DNA of 64,000 nucleotides from Gemmatimonadota bacterium (GCA_022571515.1 JACZXQ010000016.1:1-64000); one strand, 5' to 3'; counted from the stretch's first letter, positions 26,788 through 36,559 are shown. Numbers and translations: made by a program. Notes: a model not told the origin generated them from the sequence alone.

Positions 26788-27792
26788 GTGCCAACGGTCT
26801 CTGTGCTCCTGCCTGTTCGCGACGGCGAGGCCACGCTGCCGGCGGCGATCGAGTCCATCGAGTCACAGACGTTCACGGACTTCGAGGTTGTGGCGGTGGA
26901 CGATGGGTCGACCGACGGCTCGGCCGAGATCTTGGACGCCTGGCGGGCGCGGGACGCCCGGGTGTGTGTGGTGCGGCAGGACCCAGGCGGAATCGTCAGC
27001 GCGCTCGAGGCCGGCCGCTCGTTGGCCCGGGGGCGCTATTTGGCGCGTATGGACGCCGACGACGTAGCGCTTCCCGACCGCTTCGAGGCCCAGTTCGCGC
27101 TCATGGAGGCGAACCCGGATTGGGCCGTGTGTGGCGGCCACATCGAGTACTTTCCGCCCGAGAGCATGAGAGATGGGGCTCTTCGGTACCAGAGGTGGCT
27201 CAATTCACTCGAGACACCGAACCATGTGGAGCGAGACCTGTTCGTGGAGTGCCCGTTGGCACATCCCACCTTTTTCATGAGGGCGGACTCGGTGCAGGCG
27301 GCGGGAGGCTACGCCGACCGTGGCTGGCCGGAGGACTATGATCTGCTGATGCGCCTGTGGGAGCGGGGTGGGCGGCTCGGGGTAGTCCCTCGCACGCTGC
27401 TGCGGTGGAGGGAAGGGAGTGACCGGTTATCTCGCAACGATCCCACATACTCCCAAGACGCCTTCCGGCGCTGCAAGGTTCGTTATTTGCTCGAGACCCT
27501 CGCGCGGAACAGAGACGGGGTGGTGGTGTGGGGCGCGGGGCCGCTCGGCAAGGCCTTCGCGAGGGAGGTGCAGTCGGCCGGCGGCGAGGTTCGAGCCTTC
27601 ATCGACCTGGACCCGCGTAAGGTGGGCCAGACGATCCATGGGGCAACAGTTTTCGGCCCTGAAGGTATCCATTCCTTAACGGGCGCCTTCTGTGTGGCGT
27701 CGGTGGGTCAGGAGGGTGCCCGCGCGGAGATTCGCGAGAGCTTGATCGAGGCCGGGTGGCGGGAGACCGAGGATTTCGTCGCCGTGGCTTGA
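26788..27792 (+). CDS. Family 2 glycosyltransferase fused to a Rossmann-like domain
   Basis: A 334-residue protein. Residues 1-230 are a GT-A family 2 transferase: PTVSVLLPVRDGEATLPAAI at the start, a VDDGSTDGS nucleotide motif, RMDADD (DxD) and WPEDYDLLMRLW (ED). Residues about 245-334 form a small nucleotide-binding domain with VWGAGPLGKAF and IDLDPRKVGQ, resembling the N-terminal domain of PglD-like sugar acyltransferases. GTG 26788 is used, ten bases after the M16 gene. The donor and acceptor are unknown; it probably builds surface glycans. The C-terminal domain may bind a nucleotide or a partner. Confidence 0.85.
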   Translation: MPTVSVLLPVRDGEATLPAAIESIESQTFTDFEVVAVDDGSTDGSAEILDAWRARDARVCVVRQDPGGIVSALEAGRSLARGRYLARMDADDVALPDRFEAQFALMEANPDWAVCGGHIEYFPPESMRDGALRYQRWLNSLETPNHVERDLFVECPLAHPTFFMRADSVQAAGGYADRGWPEDYDLLMRLWERGGRLGVVPRTLLRWREGSDRLSRNDPTYSQDAFRRCKVRYLLETLARNRDGVVVWGAGPLGKAFAREVQSAGGEVRAFIDLDPRKVGQTIHGATVFGPEGIHSLTGAFCVASVGQEGARAEIRESLIEAGWRETEDFVAVA

Positions 27793-27869
27793 TTGCCTTG
27801 CTGACGCAGTGGAAATGGGGGCAGTTTGTGGGGGAGGTGGGGGGTGGTTGTCTTCGACGGGCGTATCCG

Positions 27870-29867
27870 GTGAGCGATCGTAGGTCCAAATTCGCAGAGT
27901 TCATGGCGGAACTCCAACGGCGGCACGTTGTGCGCCTCATGGTGACGTACGCTGCCGTGGCATTCGTCGTGTTGCAGCTCGCGGAGATCACCTTCCCGGC
28001 ATTTTCGGTCCAGCAGGGCGCCCTTCGGCTCCTGGTCATTGTGGCGGCATTGGGTCTGCCGGTCGTATTGGTCTTCGCCTGGGTGTTCGACATCACGCCC
28101 CAGGGGATCCGTCGCACCGAGGATCTGGGTACGCAGTCGGACCTCGTCGATTCGCTGCTGCCACGAATGTCGTTGTTGGCCGTGACCCTGCTAACCGTCG
28201 GGGCGGTTGGGTGGTGGGCCGTCGTCACCAACGGCGTCGTTTCCCCGACATCGGTCGGAGGTGGCGGGCTCAGCCCGACAGTGCAACCCGTCAGCTTCGA
28301 TCCGTCTGCGCCGATCACGTCGCTCGCGGTGCTCCCGTTCGACGACTTCTCAGCCGAACCACAGGCTTATTTCGCTGCCGGCATGCACGAGGCGCTCGTG
28401 GCGAAGCTGAGCCAACTGCCGTCCGTGCGTGTAGTGTCACGCACCAGCGTCATGCGCTACGCCGGCCAAAACCTCAAGACCGCCCCTGAGATCGCCGCCG
28501 AACTCGGCGTAGACGGGCTCATCGAGGGCTCGGTCATCCTGGATGGCGACAGGGTCCGCATCACGGTCCAGTTGATCCATGGCCCGAGCGACACACATGT
28601 CTGGACGGAGAGCTACGAGGAGGACTTCTCCGACGTTCTGAGCCTCCAGGCCGCCGTGGCGGAGGCGATCGCGCTGGCGGTCCAGGTCCAACTCTCACCT
28701 GACGACCAGGTGACGATGGCCACCCTCTCGTTTGGATCCCAGGTGGACGCCGCACAGGAGTCGTTCATGCGGGGCCGCTACGCGCAGTCCCAGGGCACGT
28801 CCGAAGGGTATCAAGAAGCGGTCGGCCATTTTCAGAATGCGGTCACGCTGGATCCTGAGTTTGCCGCGGCCCACGCAAGCCTGGCAGGTGCAGAGCTCAT
28901 GCGTGGACTCGCCGCGCCCGACATCCACGAGGTGGACCTGGAGGAGGCGAGGCGACACGCTGCCCGGGCCCTTGAACTGAACGAGGATCTTCCGGAGGCC
29001 CACGAGGTGTTGGCCATGATCAACGGAGAGCTCGCCCGCGGCGTCAGCGAACTGAGGGCGTCGGGCGTACAGATCCTGGCGCCTGACGATGCTCCGCCCG
29101 TCTTTGCCCTCGTGGTGTCGGACTCGGCGCGAACCGCTCCGATTCGGGTCGGGTCAGGCCCACCACCCCCCGTGCTCGAGGTCGAGGAGAGCGAGGAGCA
29201 ACGGGTCACCGGCTTCGTATTTGCGGCGGACTCGGCCGCTTGGATCGTCGGGGTCACGGAGATCGGCCAGCAGCTCAGGCGCGCGTGGGCGTCATTCGCC
29301 GAGATGCAGGTGCTCGACGGCACGAACCAGAATCCGAAGTGGCTGATCCAGACCGCTCGGCAGCTCAGCCTCGCGGGACATGGCGACGCCGCCGAAGCCA
29401 TGCTCGAGGAGTTCAGCCGATCCTCGCCGGAGTACGCTCAGGCATGGGAGGACCTCGAGCGGATGTACTCCTTGTCGGGTCGGTACGATCGCATCGTTCA
29501 ACTCCGCTGGGACAAGGCCGAGGCGGGCCACGGTGACGAAGCCGAAGCCGAGGCGATCGAAGAGGCCCTCTCGGACCTGGGCGTTTTTGGTTATTGGACT
29601 GTGCGGCTGCAAGAACTCGAGGGCATGGATGAGGTCGGAGAGGACGTATCGCACGTCCAGATTGCTCGGGCGCATGCGGCCCTCGGCAACAGCCAGAGCG
29701 CCATCGATCACTTGGAGGAGGCCTTCCGCGAACGGGATGTGGGCTTGATCGCGTTGGGGCGCGATCCCGTCTGGGATTCCCTTCGCCAAGAACCCCGCTT
29801 CCGGCGGCTCGTAACACGCCTGCGGTCCTCCTCGAGGGGCCGTCAACGGAGGCCTCCCGGACGCTAG
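27870..29867 (+). CDS. Membrane protein with TolB-like domain and tetratricopeptide repeats
   Basis: A 665-residue protein. A short cytosolic N-terminus (RRHVVRLMVTYAAVAFVV) leads into transmembrane helices at about 20-45 and 50-72 and a third near 95-115. A TolB-like N-terminal/FlgO-type domain (about 140-270; SLAVLPFDDFSAEPQAYFAA, then GSVILDGDRVRI) follows, then TPR-like helices (300-390 and 500-650). The family appears as adenylate-cyclase or kinase-associated effector proteins in Acidobacteriota and Gemmatimonadota. Here no cyclase, kinase or DNA-binding domain precedes it. GTG 27870 was chosen because homologues begin there; upstream starts at 27756 would overlap the glycosyltransferase. 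It is probably a scaffold or sensor. Confidence 0.75.
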   Translation: MSDRRSKFAEFMAELQRRHVVRLMVTYAAVAFVVLQLAEITFPAFSVQQGALRLLVIVAALGLPVVLVFAWVFDITPQGIRRTEDLGTQSDLVDSLLPRMSLLAVTLLTVGAVGWWAVVTNGVVSPTSVGGGGLSPTVQPVSFDPSAPITSLAVLPFDDFSAEPQAYFAAGMHEALVAKLSQLPSVRVVSRTSVMRYAGQNLKTAPEIAAELGVDGLIEGSVILDGDRVRITVQLIHGPSDTHVWTESYEEDFSDVLSLQAAVAEAIALAVQVQLSPDDQVTMATLSFGSQVDAAQESFMRGRYAQSQGTSEGYQEAVGHFQNAVTLDPEFAAAHASLAGAELMRGLAAPDIHEVDLEEARRHAARALELNEDLPEAHEVLAMINGELARGVSELRASGVQILAPDDAPPVFALVVSDSARTAPIRVGSGPPPPVLEVEESEEQRVTGFVFAADSAAWIVGVTEIGQQLRRAWASFAEMQVLDGTNQNPKWLIQTARQLSLAGHGDAAEAMLEEFSRSSPEYAQAWEDLERMYSLSGRYDRIVQLRWDKAEAGHGDEAEAEAIEEALSDLGVFGYWTVRLQELEGMDEVGEDVSHVQIARAHAALGNSQSAIDHLEEAFRERDVGLIALGRDPVWDSLRQEPRFRRLVTRLRSSSRGRQRRPPGR

Positions 29868-29942
29868 CCGCAGGGCTCGCTTCACACCCCGTTATTCGTT
29901 ATTTTTCAACGACTTATAGCACATTACACCCACCCGAATGGA

Positions 29943-30335
29943 GTGTCGTTGAGGCGTACGATAAAGCTGCTTTCCGTCATCCTCGTGCTCGCCGGCTTCG
30001 AGCTGGCTTCGGGGACCCTTTCCACTACGCTCAACCGCTTCACTCAGATCCTCTCCAGTAGCGTTGCGGCCGACGTTCCGAGCCTTCCGCCTCTGCGGTT
30101 TGCCGGGGGTGTCGGAATGATCGTCATGGGGATCGGCGGGTGGGGGTTGACGCTGTGGGCGCGTTACGCCAACACGCGACTCTCCAGGGGTCGTGTGTGC
30201 TCACGTTGCGGTGCTCAGACTCAGCGAGTGATGCGGAGGATCCATCATCGCCTGTTGGGCTCGATGTTGGGGCTGGAGTTGGAACGGCGGCGCTGCATCG
30301 AGTGCGGGCACAAGGGGTTGGCGGTCCGAGACTAG
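29943..30335 (+). CDS. Small membrane protein with zinc ribbon
   Basis: A 130-residue protein with two transmembrane helices (about 8-28 and 56-78) and a cytosolic tail bearing two CxxC knuckles (CSRCG near 91 and CIECG near 121), a zinc-ribbon pattern. The GTG at 29943 is the best start; TTG at 29949 is also in frame. It sits 63 bases upstream of gyrA, and the gap before it is AT-rich (TTATTCGTTATTTTTC), so its promoter probably lies there and may serve gyrA too. No function is recognised. Confidence 0.6.
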   Translation: MSLRRTIKLLSVILVLAGFELASGTLSTTLNRFTQILSSSVAADVPSLPPLRFAGGVGMIVMGIGGWGLTLWARYANTRLSRGRVCSRCGAQTQRVMRRIHHRLLGSMLGLELERRRCIECGHKGLAVRD

Positions 30336-30398
30336 GGGTCCGGGTGCGGAGAGCGCTGCCGGATTGGTAAGCATGGAACAGGAGAATCGACAGGCGGG

Positions 30399-32924
30399 AT
30401 GAACGGAGACGAAAGACCCACTGGGGAGACGGTTCTCGAGCGCTTGCTCGAAGACGAGATGAGGGAATCGTTCATCGACTATTCGATGAGCGTGATCGTG
30501 CAGCGGGCGTTGCCTGATGTGCGCGACGGCCTGAAGCCGGTCCACCGGCGCATCCTCTACGCGATGAGCGGGCTTGGGCTAACGCCCGGACGGGCGTTCA
30601 AGAAGAGCGCGACAGTCGTCGGTGAGGTACTCGGTAAGTACCATCCGCACGGCGACTCGGCCGTGTACGACTCGATGGTTCGCATGGCTCAGGATTTCTC
30701 GTTGCGATATCCGTTGGTCGACGGCCAGGGCAACTTCGGATCGATCGACGGCGATTCAGCCGCCGCCTATCGGTACACCGAGGCCCGCCTCATGGCGTTG
30801 GCCACCGAACTACTGGACGACATCGAGAAGGAGACCGTCGACTTCGTCCCCAACTTCGACGACCGGCTCGAGGAGCCCACCGTGCTCCCCGCCCGCGTGC
30901 CGAACCTGCTGATCAATGGCAGTTCGGGTATCGCCGTCGGTATGGCCACCAACATTCCGCCCCACAACCTGACGGAGATTGTGGCGGCGACGAAGGCGCT
31001 CATCACCAATCCGGATCTGCCACAGGAGGAGCTCGAGAGCATCGTCACCGGCCCCGACTTCCCGACCGGAGCGTACATCTGCGGGCGAACCGGGATCGAA
31101 GAAGCATACCGTACCGGTCGAGGCCGCATCGTCATGCGGGCCAAGGCCACCATCGAGCAGGTGGAGGGCCAAGGTGAGCGGATCATCGTGACGGAGATCC
31201 CGTTCATGGTGAATAAGGCACGGCTGATCGAGCAGATTGCGCAACTCGTGCGCGACAAGAAGCTGGCCGACATCAGGGACCTCCGGGATGAGTCGGACCG
31301 CGACGGAATGCGCATCGTCATCGAGCTCAAGCGCGATGTGATGCCCGAGATCGTGCTGAACCGGCTGTACAAGCACACGCAGATGCAGTCGACGTTCGGG
31401 ACGATCCTGCTAGCGCTGGTAAACGGCGTTCCCAAGGTGCTCAAGCTTCGCGAGATGCTTCTGCACTTCATCGACCATCGCCATACCGTGGTGGTCCGCC
31501 GGACCACTCACGATCTCGCTCGCGCGGAGGCACGGGAGCACATCCTCGAGGGCCTGAAGATCGCGGTCGACAGCATCGACGCGGTCATCAAGATCATCCG
31601 GGGATCGAGGGATACGGAGGAGGCGTCCGCCGGACTCCAAGAGGCGTTCGGGCTGTCCGAGCTGCAGACCAAGGCCATTCTGGACATGCGCCTTGCCCGT
31701 TTGACCGGCCTGGAGATGGAGAAGCTCGAAGAGGAGTTGGCCCAGATCCGTGATGCGATCGCCGAGCTGCAGCGAATTCTTGCCAGCAAGGATGTTCGCA
31801 TGGGGATCATCGCGGATGAGCTGACCGCGATCGATGAGAAATACGGCGACGAGCGCCGCTCCGAGATTGTCGGAGATGTTTCGTCGCTGGAGATGGAGGA
31901 CCTGATCCGCGACGAGGAGGTGGTGATCACGGTCTCCCACCAGGGCTACGTCAAGCGCGTCGGGATCGACACGTACCGAGCGCAGCGCCGCGGCGGCCGG
32001 GGCCTCCAGGGCATGGGAACCAAGGAAGAGGACTGGGTCGAGCACCTCTTCGTGGCCTCGACTCACGACTACCTCATGGTCTTTACGCGTGACGGCCAAT
32101 GTTACTGGCTCAAAGTTTGGCAGATTCCAGACGCCCAACGGCAGTCGCGTGGCAAGCCCATCGTGAACCTCCTGAACATCGAGGCCGAACGCGAGATCGC
32201 GGCGCTGGTGCCCGTGCGGGAGTTCAGTGACGACCGCTTTTTGCTCTTCAGCACGCGCGCGGGGAAGATCAAGAAGACCGCACTGTCCGCGTACGGAAAC
32301 GTGCGGACCGTGGGGCTCAACGCCATCAACATCCGGGAGGGCGACGAGCTCATCGATGTGCAGATCACGGACGGCTTGAACCACATCATCCTCGCGACGC
32401 GGAATGGCATGGCCATCCGGTTCAAGGAAGAGGACACGCGCTCCATGGGTCGGGCGGCTGAGGGCGTGCGTGGCATCCGGTTGCGGGAGGATGACCGTGT
32501 GGTCGGCATGGTTGTGATCCGTCGCGAGGATGCCACGCTCCTGGTCGTTTCAGAGGCCGGCATGGGGAAGCGCTCGGAAGTCGATGCGTATCGGCTCCAG
32601 CGCCGGGGCGGCAGAGGCGTCATCAACCTCAAGACCAGCGAAAAGACCGGCAAGGTCGTGGCGATCAAGTCGGTGGTGCCCGAGGACCAACTCATGATCA
32701 TCACCCGTAACGGCGTCGTGAACCGTCAGCGCGTGGACGAGATTCGCGTTATCGGCCGAGCCACTCAGGGAGTCCGACTCGTGAATCTGGACAAGGGTGA
32801 CCGGGTCATGGATGTCGCTCGGATCATCCCCGACAACGGCGCCGATGTCGACAGCGTAGAGAGCGCTGAAGAACTGGACACTGTGGAAGCCGTGGACACG
32901 GTCGACGCGGTCGAGGAGGAGTGA
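30399..32924 (+). CDS. gyrA: DNA gyrase subunit A
   Basis: An 841-residue topoisomerase subunit that breaks and rejoins DNA during negative supercoiling. The active-site tyrosine is Tyr126 ([11 protein letters not shown]). The quinolone-region residues are Ser87 and Asp91 ([12 protein letters not shown]), as in sensitive GyrA. A C-terminal beta-pinwheel domain carries the GyrA-box [12 protein letters not shown] near residue 530, which identifies gyrase rather than ParC. The last about 27 residues are strongly acidic (repeated DTVE/DAVEE). The gene overlaps the next by four bases (GTGA), so a threonine dehydratase is coupled to it. gyrB is not in the window. Confidence 0.96.
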   Translation: MNGDERPTGETVLERLLEDEMRESFIDYSMSVIVQRALPDVRDGLKPVHRRILYAMSGLGLTPGRAFKKSATVVGEVLGKYHPHGDSAVYDSMVRMAQDFSLRYPLVDGQGNFGSIDGDSAAAYRYTEARLMALATELLDDIEKETVDFVPNFDDRLEEPTVLPARVPNLLINGSSGIAVGMATNIPPHNLTEIVAATKALITNPDLPQEELESIVTGPDFPTGAYICGRTGIEEAYRTGRGRIVMRAKATIEQVEGQGERIIVTEIPFMVNKARLIEQIAQLVRDKKLADIRDLRDESDRDGMRIVIELKRDVMPEIVLNRLYKHTQMQSTFGTILLALVNGVPKVLKLREMLLHFIDHRHTVVVRRTTHDLARAEAREHILEGLKIAVDSIDAVIKIIRGSRDTEEASAGLQEAFGLSELQTKAILDMRLARLTGLEMEKLEEELAQIRDAIAELQRILASKDVRMGIIADELTAIDEKYGDERRSEIVGDVSSLEMEDLIRDEEVVITVSHQGYVKRVGIDTYRAQRRGGRGLQGMGTKEEDWVEHLFVASTHDYLMVFTRDGQCYWLKVWQIPDAQRQSRGKPIVNLLNIEAEREIAALVPVREFSDDRFLLFSTRAGKIKKTALSAYGNVRTVGLNAINIREGDELIDVQITDGLNHIILATRNGMAIRFKEEDTRSMGRAAEGVRGIRLREDDRVVGMVVIRREDATLLVVSEAGMGKRSEVDAYRLQRRGGRGVINLKTSEKTGKVVAIKSVVPEDQLMIITRNGVVNRQRVDEIRVIGRATQGVRLVNLDKGDRVMDVARIIPDNGADVDSVESAEELDTVEAVDTVDAVEEE

Positions 32925-33886
32925 CCGATCCCGGCGTCCTTGTCGGGCTGGACGAAATCCGGGAAGCCGCAGCGCGGTTGGAGGGCGTGGTTGTACGCAC
33001 GCCGCTGGTGGCGTGGCCGGAGCTGTCCGAGCGGTTGGGGGGTGAGGTTCGCCTCAAGTGTGAGAACCTCCAGCGCTCGGGGTCCTTCAAGGCTCGAGGG
33101 GCGTACAATTTCGCCTCCCGCATTCCGGCCGAAGAACTGAAGGGCGGGTTGATCACCTACTCGTCCGGCAATCACGCCCAAGCGGTCGCCTTGGTGGCTC
33201 AGCTTCTCGGTACCCACGCAGTCGTGGTCATGCCGGTCAACGCGCCGGCGGTCAAGCGTGAGGGAGCTGAGCGGCTCGGGGCCGAGGTCGTACTCGAAGG
33301 CACGACGTCTGTGGAGCGGCGCGCCCGGGCGGAGGCCATTGCCGATGAGCGGGGTTTGGCCATGGTGCCGCCCTTCGACCACCACCACATTATCGCCGGC
33401 CAGGGAACCGTGGGTTTGGAGATCGTTCACGAGTGGGACGAGGTAGACACGATCCTCGTGCCCATTGGTGGTGGCGGGCTGGCCAGCGGAGTAAGCGCGG
33501 CCGTGCGCCGACTCCGCCCCCATGCCAGGATCTTCGGAGTCGAGCCGTCCGGAGCCGCTTCGATGAGGGCGGCGCTCGATGCTGGAGAGCCTGTGGAGCT
33601 ATCGAGCATCGATTCGATCGCCGATGGCCTGCTTCCCGTGAAAACCGGGGACCATACGTACCGGCACATTCGCGACCTTGCCGACGATGTGTTGCTCGTC
33701 GAGGACGATGTGATCGTGGAAGCCGCCCTGCTGCTCGCCACGGAGCGCAAGCTCCTCGTCGAGTTCTCTGGAGCGGCGGCGGTGGCCGCGATCCTGAGCG
33801 GGCGGGTCGAGGTGACCGGCCGCAAGGTCGTGGCAGTTCTCAGCGGAGGTAACGTGGATCCGGCGGTGCTGGTGGAGCATGGTTGA
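32921..33886 (+). CDS. Threonine/serine dehydratase, PLP-dependent
   Basis: A 321-residue fold-type II PLP enzyme that deaminates threonine to 2-oxobutyrate (and serine to pyruvate). The Schiff-base lysine is Lys57 in SGSFKARGA, the cofactor phosphate loop is GGGGLASG (about 178-185), and the block [10 protein letters not shown] is present. It lacks the C-terminal ACT-like regulatory domain of biosynthetic IlvA, so it resembles the catabolic TdcB or serine racemase-type form. GTG 32921 overlaps the gyrA stop by four bases and its end overlaps the HAD hydrolase start by eight. Allosteric feedback is therefore unlikely. Confidence 0.9.
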   Translation: MTDPGVLVGLDEIREAAARLEGVVVRTPLVAWPELSERLGGEVRLKCENLQRSGSFKARGAYNFASRIPAEELKGGLITYSSGNHAQAVALVAQLLGTHAVVVMPVNAPAVKREGAERLGAEVVLEGTTSVERRARAEAIADERGLAMVPPFDHHHIIAGQGTVGLEIVHEWDEVDTILVPIGGGGLASGVSAAVRRLRPHARIFGVEPSGAASMRAALDAGEPVELSSIDSIADGLLPVKTGDHTYRHIRDLADDVLLVEDDVIVEAALLLATERKLLVEFSGAAAVAAILSGRVEVTGRKVVAVLSGGNVDPAVLVEHG

Positions 33887-34586
33887 GGCGGCCACGACTC
33901 TCGTACTCCTGGACGTCGACGGAACGCTCGTGAGTGGGGGGCCCGCCAAAGGGGCCTTCGAGACTGCGATGCTGGCAGTGTACGAGACCCACGGTGCCAT
34001 CAAGGGGTTCGATTTTTCCGGCAAGACGGATCCTCAGATCGCCCGGGAGCTGCTCGTGGAGGCGGGGTTGACGGACGAGCGGATCGATGCCTCGCTTCCG
34101 GATCTATGGGATCGCTACCTCGCCGAGCTCGAGGCCCGGCTAATCGATGAGCCCATGTACCTGTTACCCGGGGTGCCGGAGTTGCTCGATCGGCTGGACG
34201 CTCACCCGTATGTGGCGGTGGCGCTTGTGACCGGCAACATCGTGCAAGGCGCCCGTCTCAAACTGGCCTCCGTGGGACTCGCCGAGGGCTTGAGTATCGG
34301 GGGGTTTGGGTCCGACCACGAAGATCGCAACCTGCTGGCTCCGGTGGCGATAGCCCGTGCCGAAGAGGCGTGTGGTGTGAGGTTCGCCCGTGAGCGCATA
34401 GTGGTGGTCGGCGATACGCCGAGGGACGTTGCGTGTGGCCAGCAAGCGGGCACTCGAACGGTGGCGGTGGCCACCGGCCGATGCGATGCGGAGTCGCTGC
34501 GGGTCTCAGGCGCCGACAGGGTATTCCAAGACTTTTTGGACACGGATGAGGTGATGAGGGAGCTGGTACGCGGCACGATGCCTTGA
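33879..34586 (+). CDS. HAD-superfamily phosphatase
   Basis: A 235-residue haloacid-dehalogenase-fold hydrolase. Motif I is LLDVDGTLV (nucleophile Asp12, acid Asp14), motif II VALVTGNI (Thr), and motif IV VVGDTPRDVACG. A helical cap between motifs I and II places it near the phosphoglycolate-phosphatase/beta-phosphoglucomutase type. ATG 33879 overlaps the dehydratase by eight bases. The substrate is not determined; small phosphorylated metabolites are usual. The gap after it contains a run of eight T at 34628-34635 without a hairpin. Confidence 0.87.
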   Translation: MVEAATTLVLLDVDGTLVSGGPAKGAFETAMLAVYETHGAIKGFDFSGKTDPQIARELLVEAGLTDERIDASLPDLWDRYLAELEARLIDEPMYLLPGVPELLDRLDAHPYVAVALVTGNIVQGARLKLASVGLAEGLSIGGFGSDHEDRNLLAPVAIARAEEACGVRFARERIVVVGDTPRDVACGQQAGTRTVAVATGRCDAESLRVSGADRVFQDFLDTDEVMRELVRGTMP

Positions 34587-34671
34587 GGCGAATCAAAGTT
34601 GGGCCCATCGTGTACCAAATCAGATTCTTTTTTTTCAGGTGACTCGACGTTCACTCGGGTGGGAGTAGCAA

Positions 34672-35460
34672 GTGGCGAGCAACAGGAAGGACGAAGGGAC
34701 CAAGAAGAAATCCGGCTCGGACAGCGGCACCAGCATGACGTCGTTCTATTGGATTCTGGGCCTTGTGGCGGTGATCGCGATTGGGAGCGTGGGGTACTCC
34801 CTGGTGGGCGGTCGGTTCACCGACGCCGCCCTCGAAGCGGTTCCGGTCGAATATGAGAATCCCCAGGAGCTCGTCGAGTTGGCTGCGGGGGTGGAGCGCG
34901 GGGATCCGGACGCCCCCATCACCATCCTCGAGTTCGCTGACTTCCAATGCCCGGCGTGCCGGCAGTTCGCCACCGGCGTGAAGGCGGAGGTGGATCTCGC
35001 CTATGTGGACAACGGGGTCGCGAAGTTCGTGTTCCAAGATTTTCCGCTGACCCAGCATCCCCATGCGTTCCTTGCGGCGCGAGCGGCTCGTTGCGCGCTG
35101 GACCAGGGGGGGCAGCACTTCTGGGCGTACCACGACCAGTTGTATGTCAATCAGGCCTCGTGGTCGCCGAACACCGTGCCGCCCATCGCGGCCTTCGAGT
35201 CCTATGCCCAGGGCCTGGGGCTGAACGAGGAGGAGTTCAACGGTTGCCTGAACAGTGACCGTCACGCGGTCGCGGTGAGTGCCAGCATAGAACTCGGACA
35301 ACTCATGCAGGTCAGCGGCACGCCGACCATTTTCGTGAGCGGTGGAGGTGGAATGGCCACCCGCGTAACGCGCTGGGGCGAATTCTCCGCCATTCAGGAA
35401 GTCGTAGAATCGCTGATGGCCGAGAAGGAAGAGGCCGGAGACCCGGGGGACCAGAATTGA
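34672..35460 (+). CDS. DsbA-like thiol-disulfide oxidoreductase, membrane-anchored
   Basis: A 262-residue protein with a Lys/Ser-rich cytosolic tail, one transmembrane helix (24-46), and a thioredoxin-4/DsbA fold. The active site is CPAC (Cys93, Cys96), with a cis-proline in SGTPTIFV near residue 217. Such proteins introduce or shuffle disulfides in exported proteins at the outer face of the inner membrane. GTG 34672 is preceded by GGGAG. The next gene starts in a TTGA overlap with its stop, so the 69-residue protein is coupled to it. No DsbB-like partner is adjacent. Confidence 0.9.
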   Translation: MASNRKDEGTKKKSGSDSGTSMTSFYWILGLVAVIAIGSVGYSLVGGRFTDAALEAVPVEYENPQELVELAAGVERGDPDAPITILEFADFQCPACRQFATGVKAEVDLAYVDNGVAKFVFQDFPLTQHPHAFLAARAARCALDQGGQHFWAYHDQLYVNQASWSPNTVPPIAAFESYAQGLGLNEEEFNGCLNSDRHAVAVSASIELGQLMQVSGTPTIFVSGGGGMATRVTRWGEFSAIQEVVESLMAEKEEAGDPGDQN

Positions 35461-35666
35461 GTCAGGAGACCACGGTTCGTCTCCTGTTCGTCGATGAGGG
35501 GCAGTATCACCACGAGGACATCTCGATCCCGACGGACACGCTCGGCCGCCATGAGCGTCTGATCGACTGTCTGCGGGAAGAGCCGGACGTGCTCAAGCGC
35601 GTGTTCTTGGATATGGCGCGCCTGTGCTCGGCACACGTGGTGGACGCCGGCGCAGAGGAGGCCTGA
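35457..35666 (+). CDS. Small protein of 69 residues coupled to the DsbA-like gene
   Basis: Starts at TTG 35457 in a TTGA overlap with the oxidoreductase stop, with a GGGGGA site eight bases upstream. The sequence is acidic and helical (ERLIDCLREEPDVLKRVFLD), with two cysteines. It has no signal or membrane helix, so it is cytosolic. I recognise no family. The four-base overlap suggests a stoichiometric or functional link with the thiol oxidoreductase. The stop is followed after nine bases by the convergent DUF402 gene. Confidence 0.65.
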   Translation: MSQETTVRLLFVDEGQYHHEDISIPTDTLGRHERLIDCLREEPDVLKRVFLDMARLCSAHVVDAGAEEA

Positions 35667-35675
35667 GCGGCCTGC

Positions 35676-36209
35676 TCAAAGAGCGCCGAGCGCTTTCTCC
35701 AGCGTCCACTCCTCCACGATGGGCGGAGGCCAAACACCGGCCTCCGCCTTTTCAATGAGGTCAGCGGCTTCCTGGAGGGTGCGGTTTGCCGTGGCTGCAT
35801 CCACCCAACCGTTGGCCTCCGCCTCCTGAAGCTCGTCCTCATCCAAGACGGTGGCGACTCCACCGCTGGGAATCCATATGTCGAGGAAGAGATCCGTGGT
35901 GTGCCAGATGCCGCCGTCGTGGAACGTGGGAGGAGTGAGGATGTTGGAGTAACAGCCGGTGAACGTGCCGTCCGCCCGGTGGAAGCGCCCAACGTCATGC
36001 CAAGCGCCCGGGAACGTGAACCAGACGGCCTTCGACCCGCACTCGAGTGACACGAGTCCGTCGATCGTCATGGGGTGCTCGACTTCGTCGTAGGAGGCTA
36101 GCGTGATCTTCACGCCGGGATCGTCCAGAAGGATAGGTTGGGTGAAGATCTCCAGGCGGCCGGGCGGCCGAAGGTAGTGTATATGGACGAGGGGTGAGGG
36201 CTGCGACAT
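35676..36209 (-). CDS. DUF402 (FomD/Ntdp-like) protein
   Basis: A 177-residue protein with the DUF402 beta-barrel. Marker segments are WFTFPGAWHDVGRFHRADG and LFLDIWIPSGG, with aspartate and glutamate residues that bind divalent cations in relatives. The family includes nucleoside di/triphosphate phosphatases (Ntdp) and FomD. ATG 36209 fits the family start; the frame runs about 59 residues further upstream as an artefact. It is the last gene of a minus-strand operon with molybdenum-cofactor accessory genes, five bases after the XdhC-type gene, which hints at nucleotide housekeeping linked to MCD maturation. The exact substrate is unknown. Confidence 0.72.
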   Translation of the reverse strand: MSQPSPLVHIHYLRPPGRLEIFTQPILLDDPGVKITLASYDEVEHPMTIDGLVSLECGSKAVWFTFPGAWHDVGRFHRADGTFTGCYSNILTPPTFHDGGIWHTTDLFLDIWIPSGGVATVLDEDELQEAEANGWVDAATANRTLQEAADLIEKAEAGVWPPPIVEEWTLEKALGAL

Positions 36210-36214
36210 GCCTT

Positions 36215-36559
36215 CTACTCGTCCGTCGCTCTCTTGATGATGGTCTCGACGAACACGTCCATGATGCCGCCGCACACCGCCGGATCCCACGAGAGGAAGT
36301 CCTTGGTGAGGTCGATTCTCACCATCTGGGGAACGCCGGTTCGCAGGACCTCGTCCGCGGCCTCGAGCACCTCGCCCTCGCCACATCCGCCTCCTACGGT
36401 GCCCACGAGGCCCTCCTCCGGATCGACCAGCATCTTCGCCCCTACTTTGCGAGGCGTTGACCCGCGGGTAGCCACCACCGTCGCCAAGGCGCAGGGTCGC
36501 CCGGCCTTGGCCTTCTCATCGAGCGCCCTGTAGAGGGCGGCATCCTCAGTCCTTATCAC
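36215..36559 (-). CDS. XdhC/CoxI family protein, N-terminal domain only
   Basis: A 114-residue protein equal to the XdhC_CoxI N-terminal domain: GRPCALATVVATRGSTPRK, then KMLVDP and GTVGGGCGEGEVLEAA. It lacks the Rossmann XdhC_C domain, which is encoded by the preceding gene (14-base overlap). XdhC proteins bind molybdenum cofactor and load it, after sulfuration, into xanthine-dehydrogenase-type hydroxylases. A GTG start at 36559 is used. No hydroxylase structural genes occur in the window, so the client enzyme lies elsewhere. Confidence 0.85.
   Translation of the reverse strand: MIRTEDAALYRALDEKAKAGRPCALATVVATRGSTPRKVGAKMLVDPEEGLVGTVGGGCGEGEVLEAADEVLRTGVPQMVRIDLTKDFLSWDPAVCGGIMDVFVETIIKRATDE

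Noticed and set aside
34628-34635. Run of eight T after the HAD hydrolase gene as a terminator
   Set aside because: No stem-loop precedes it.
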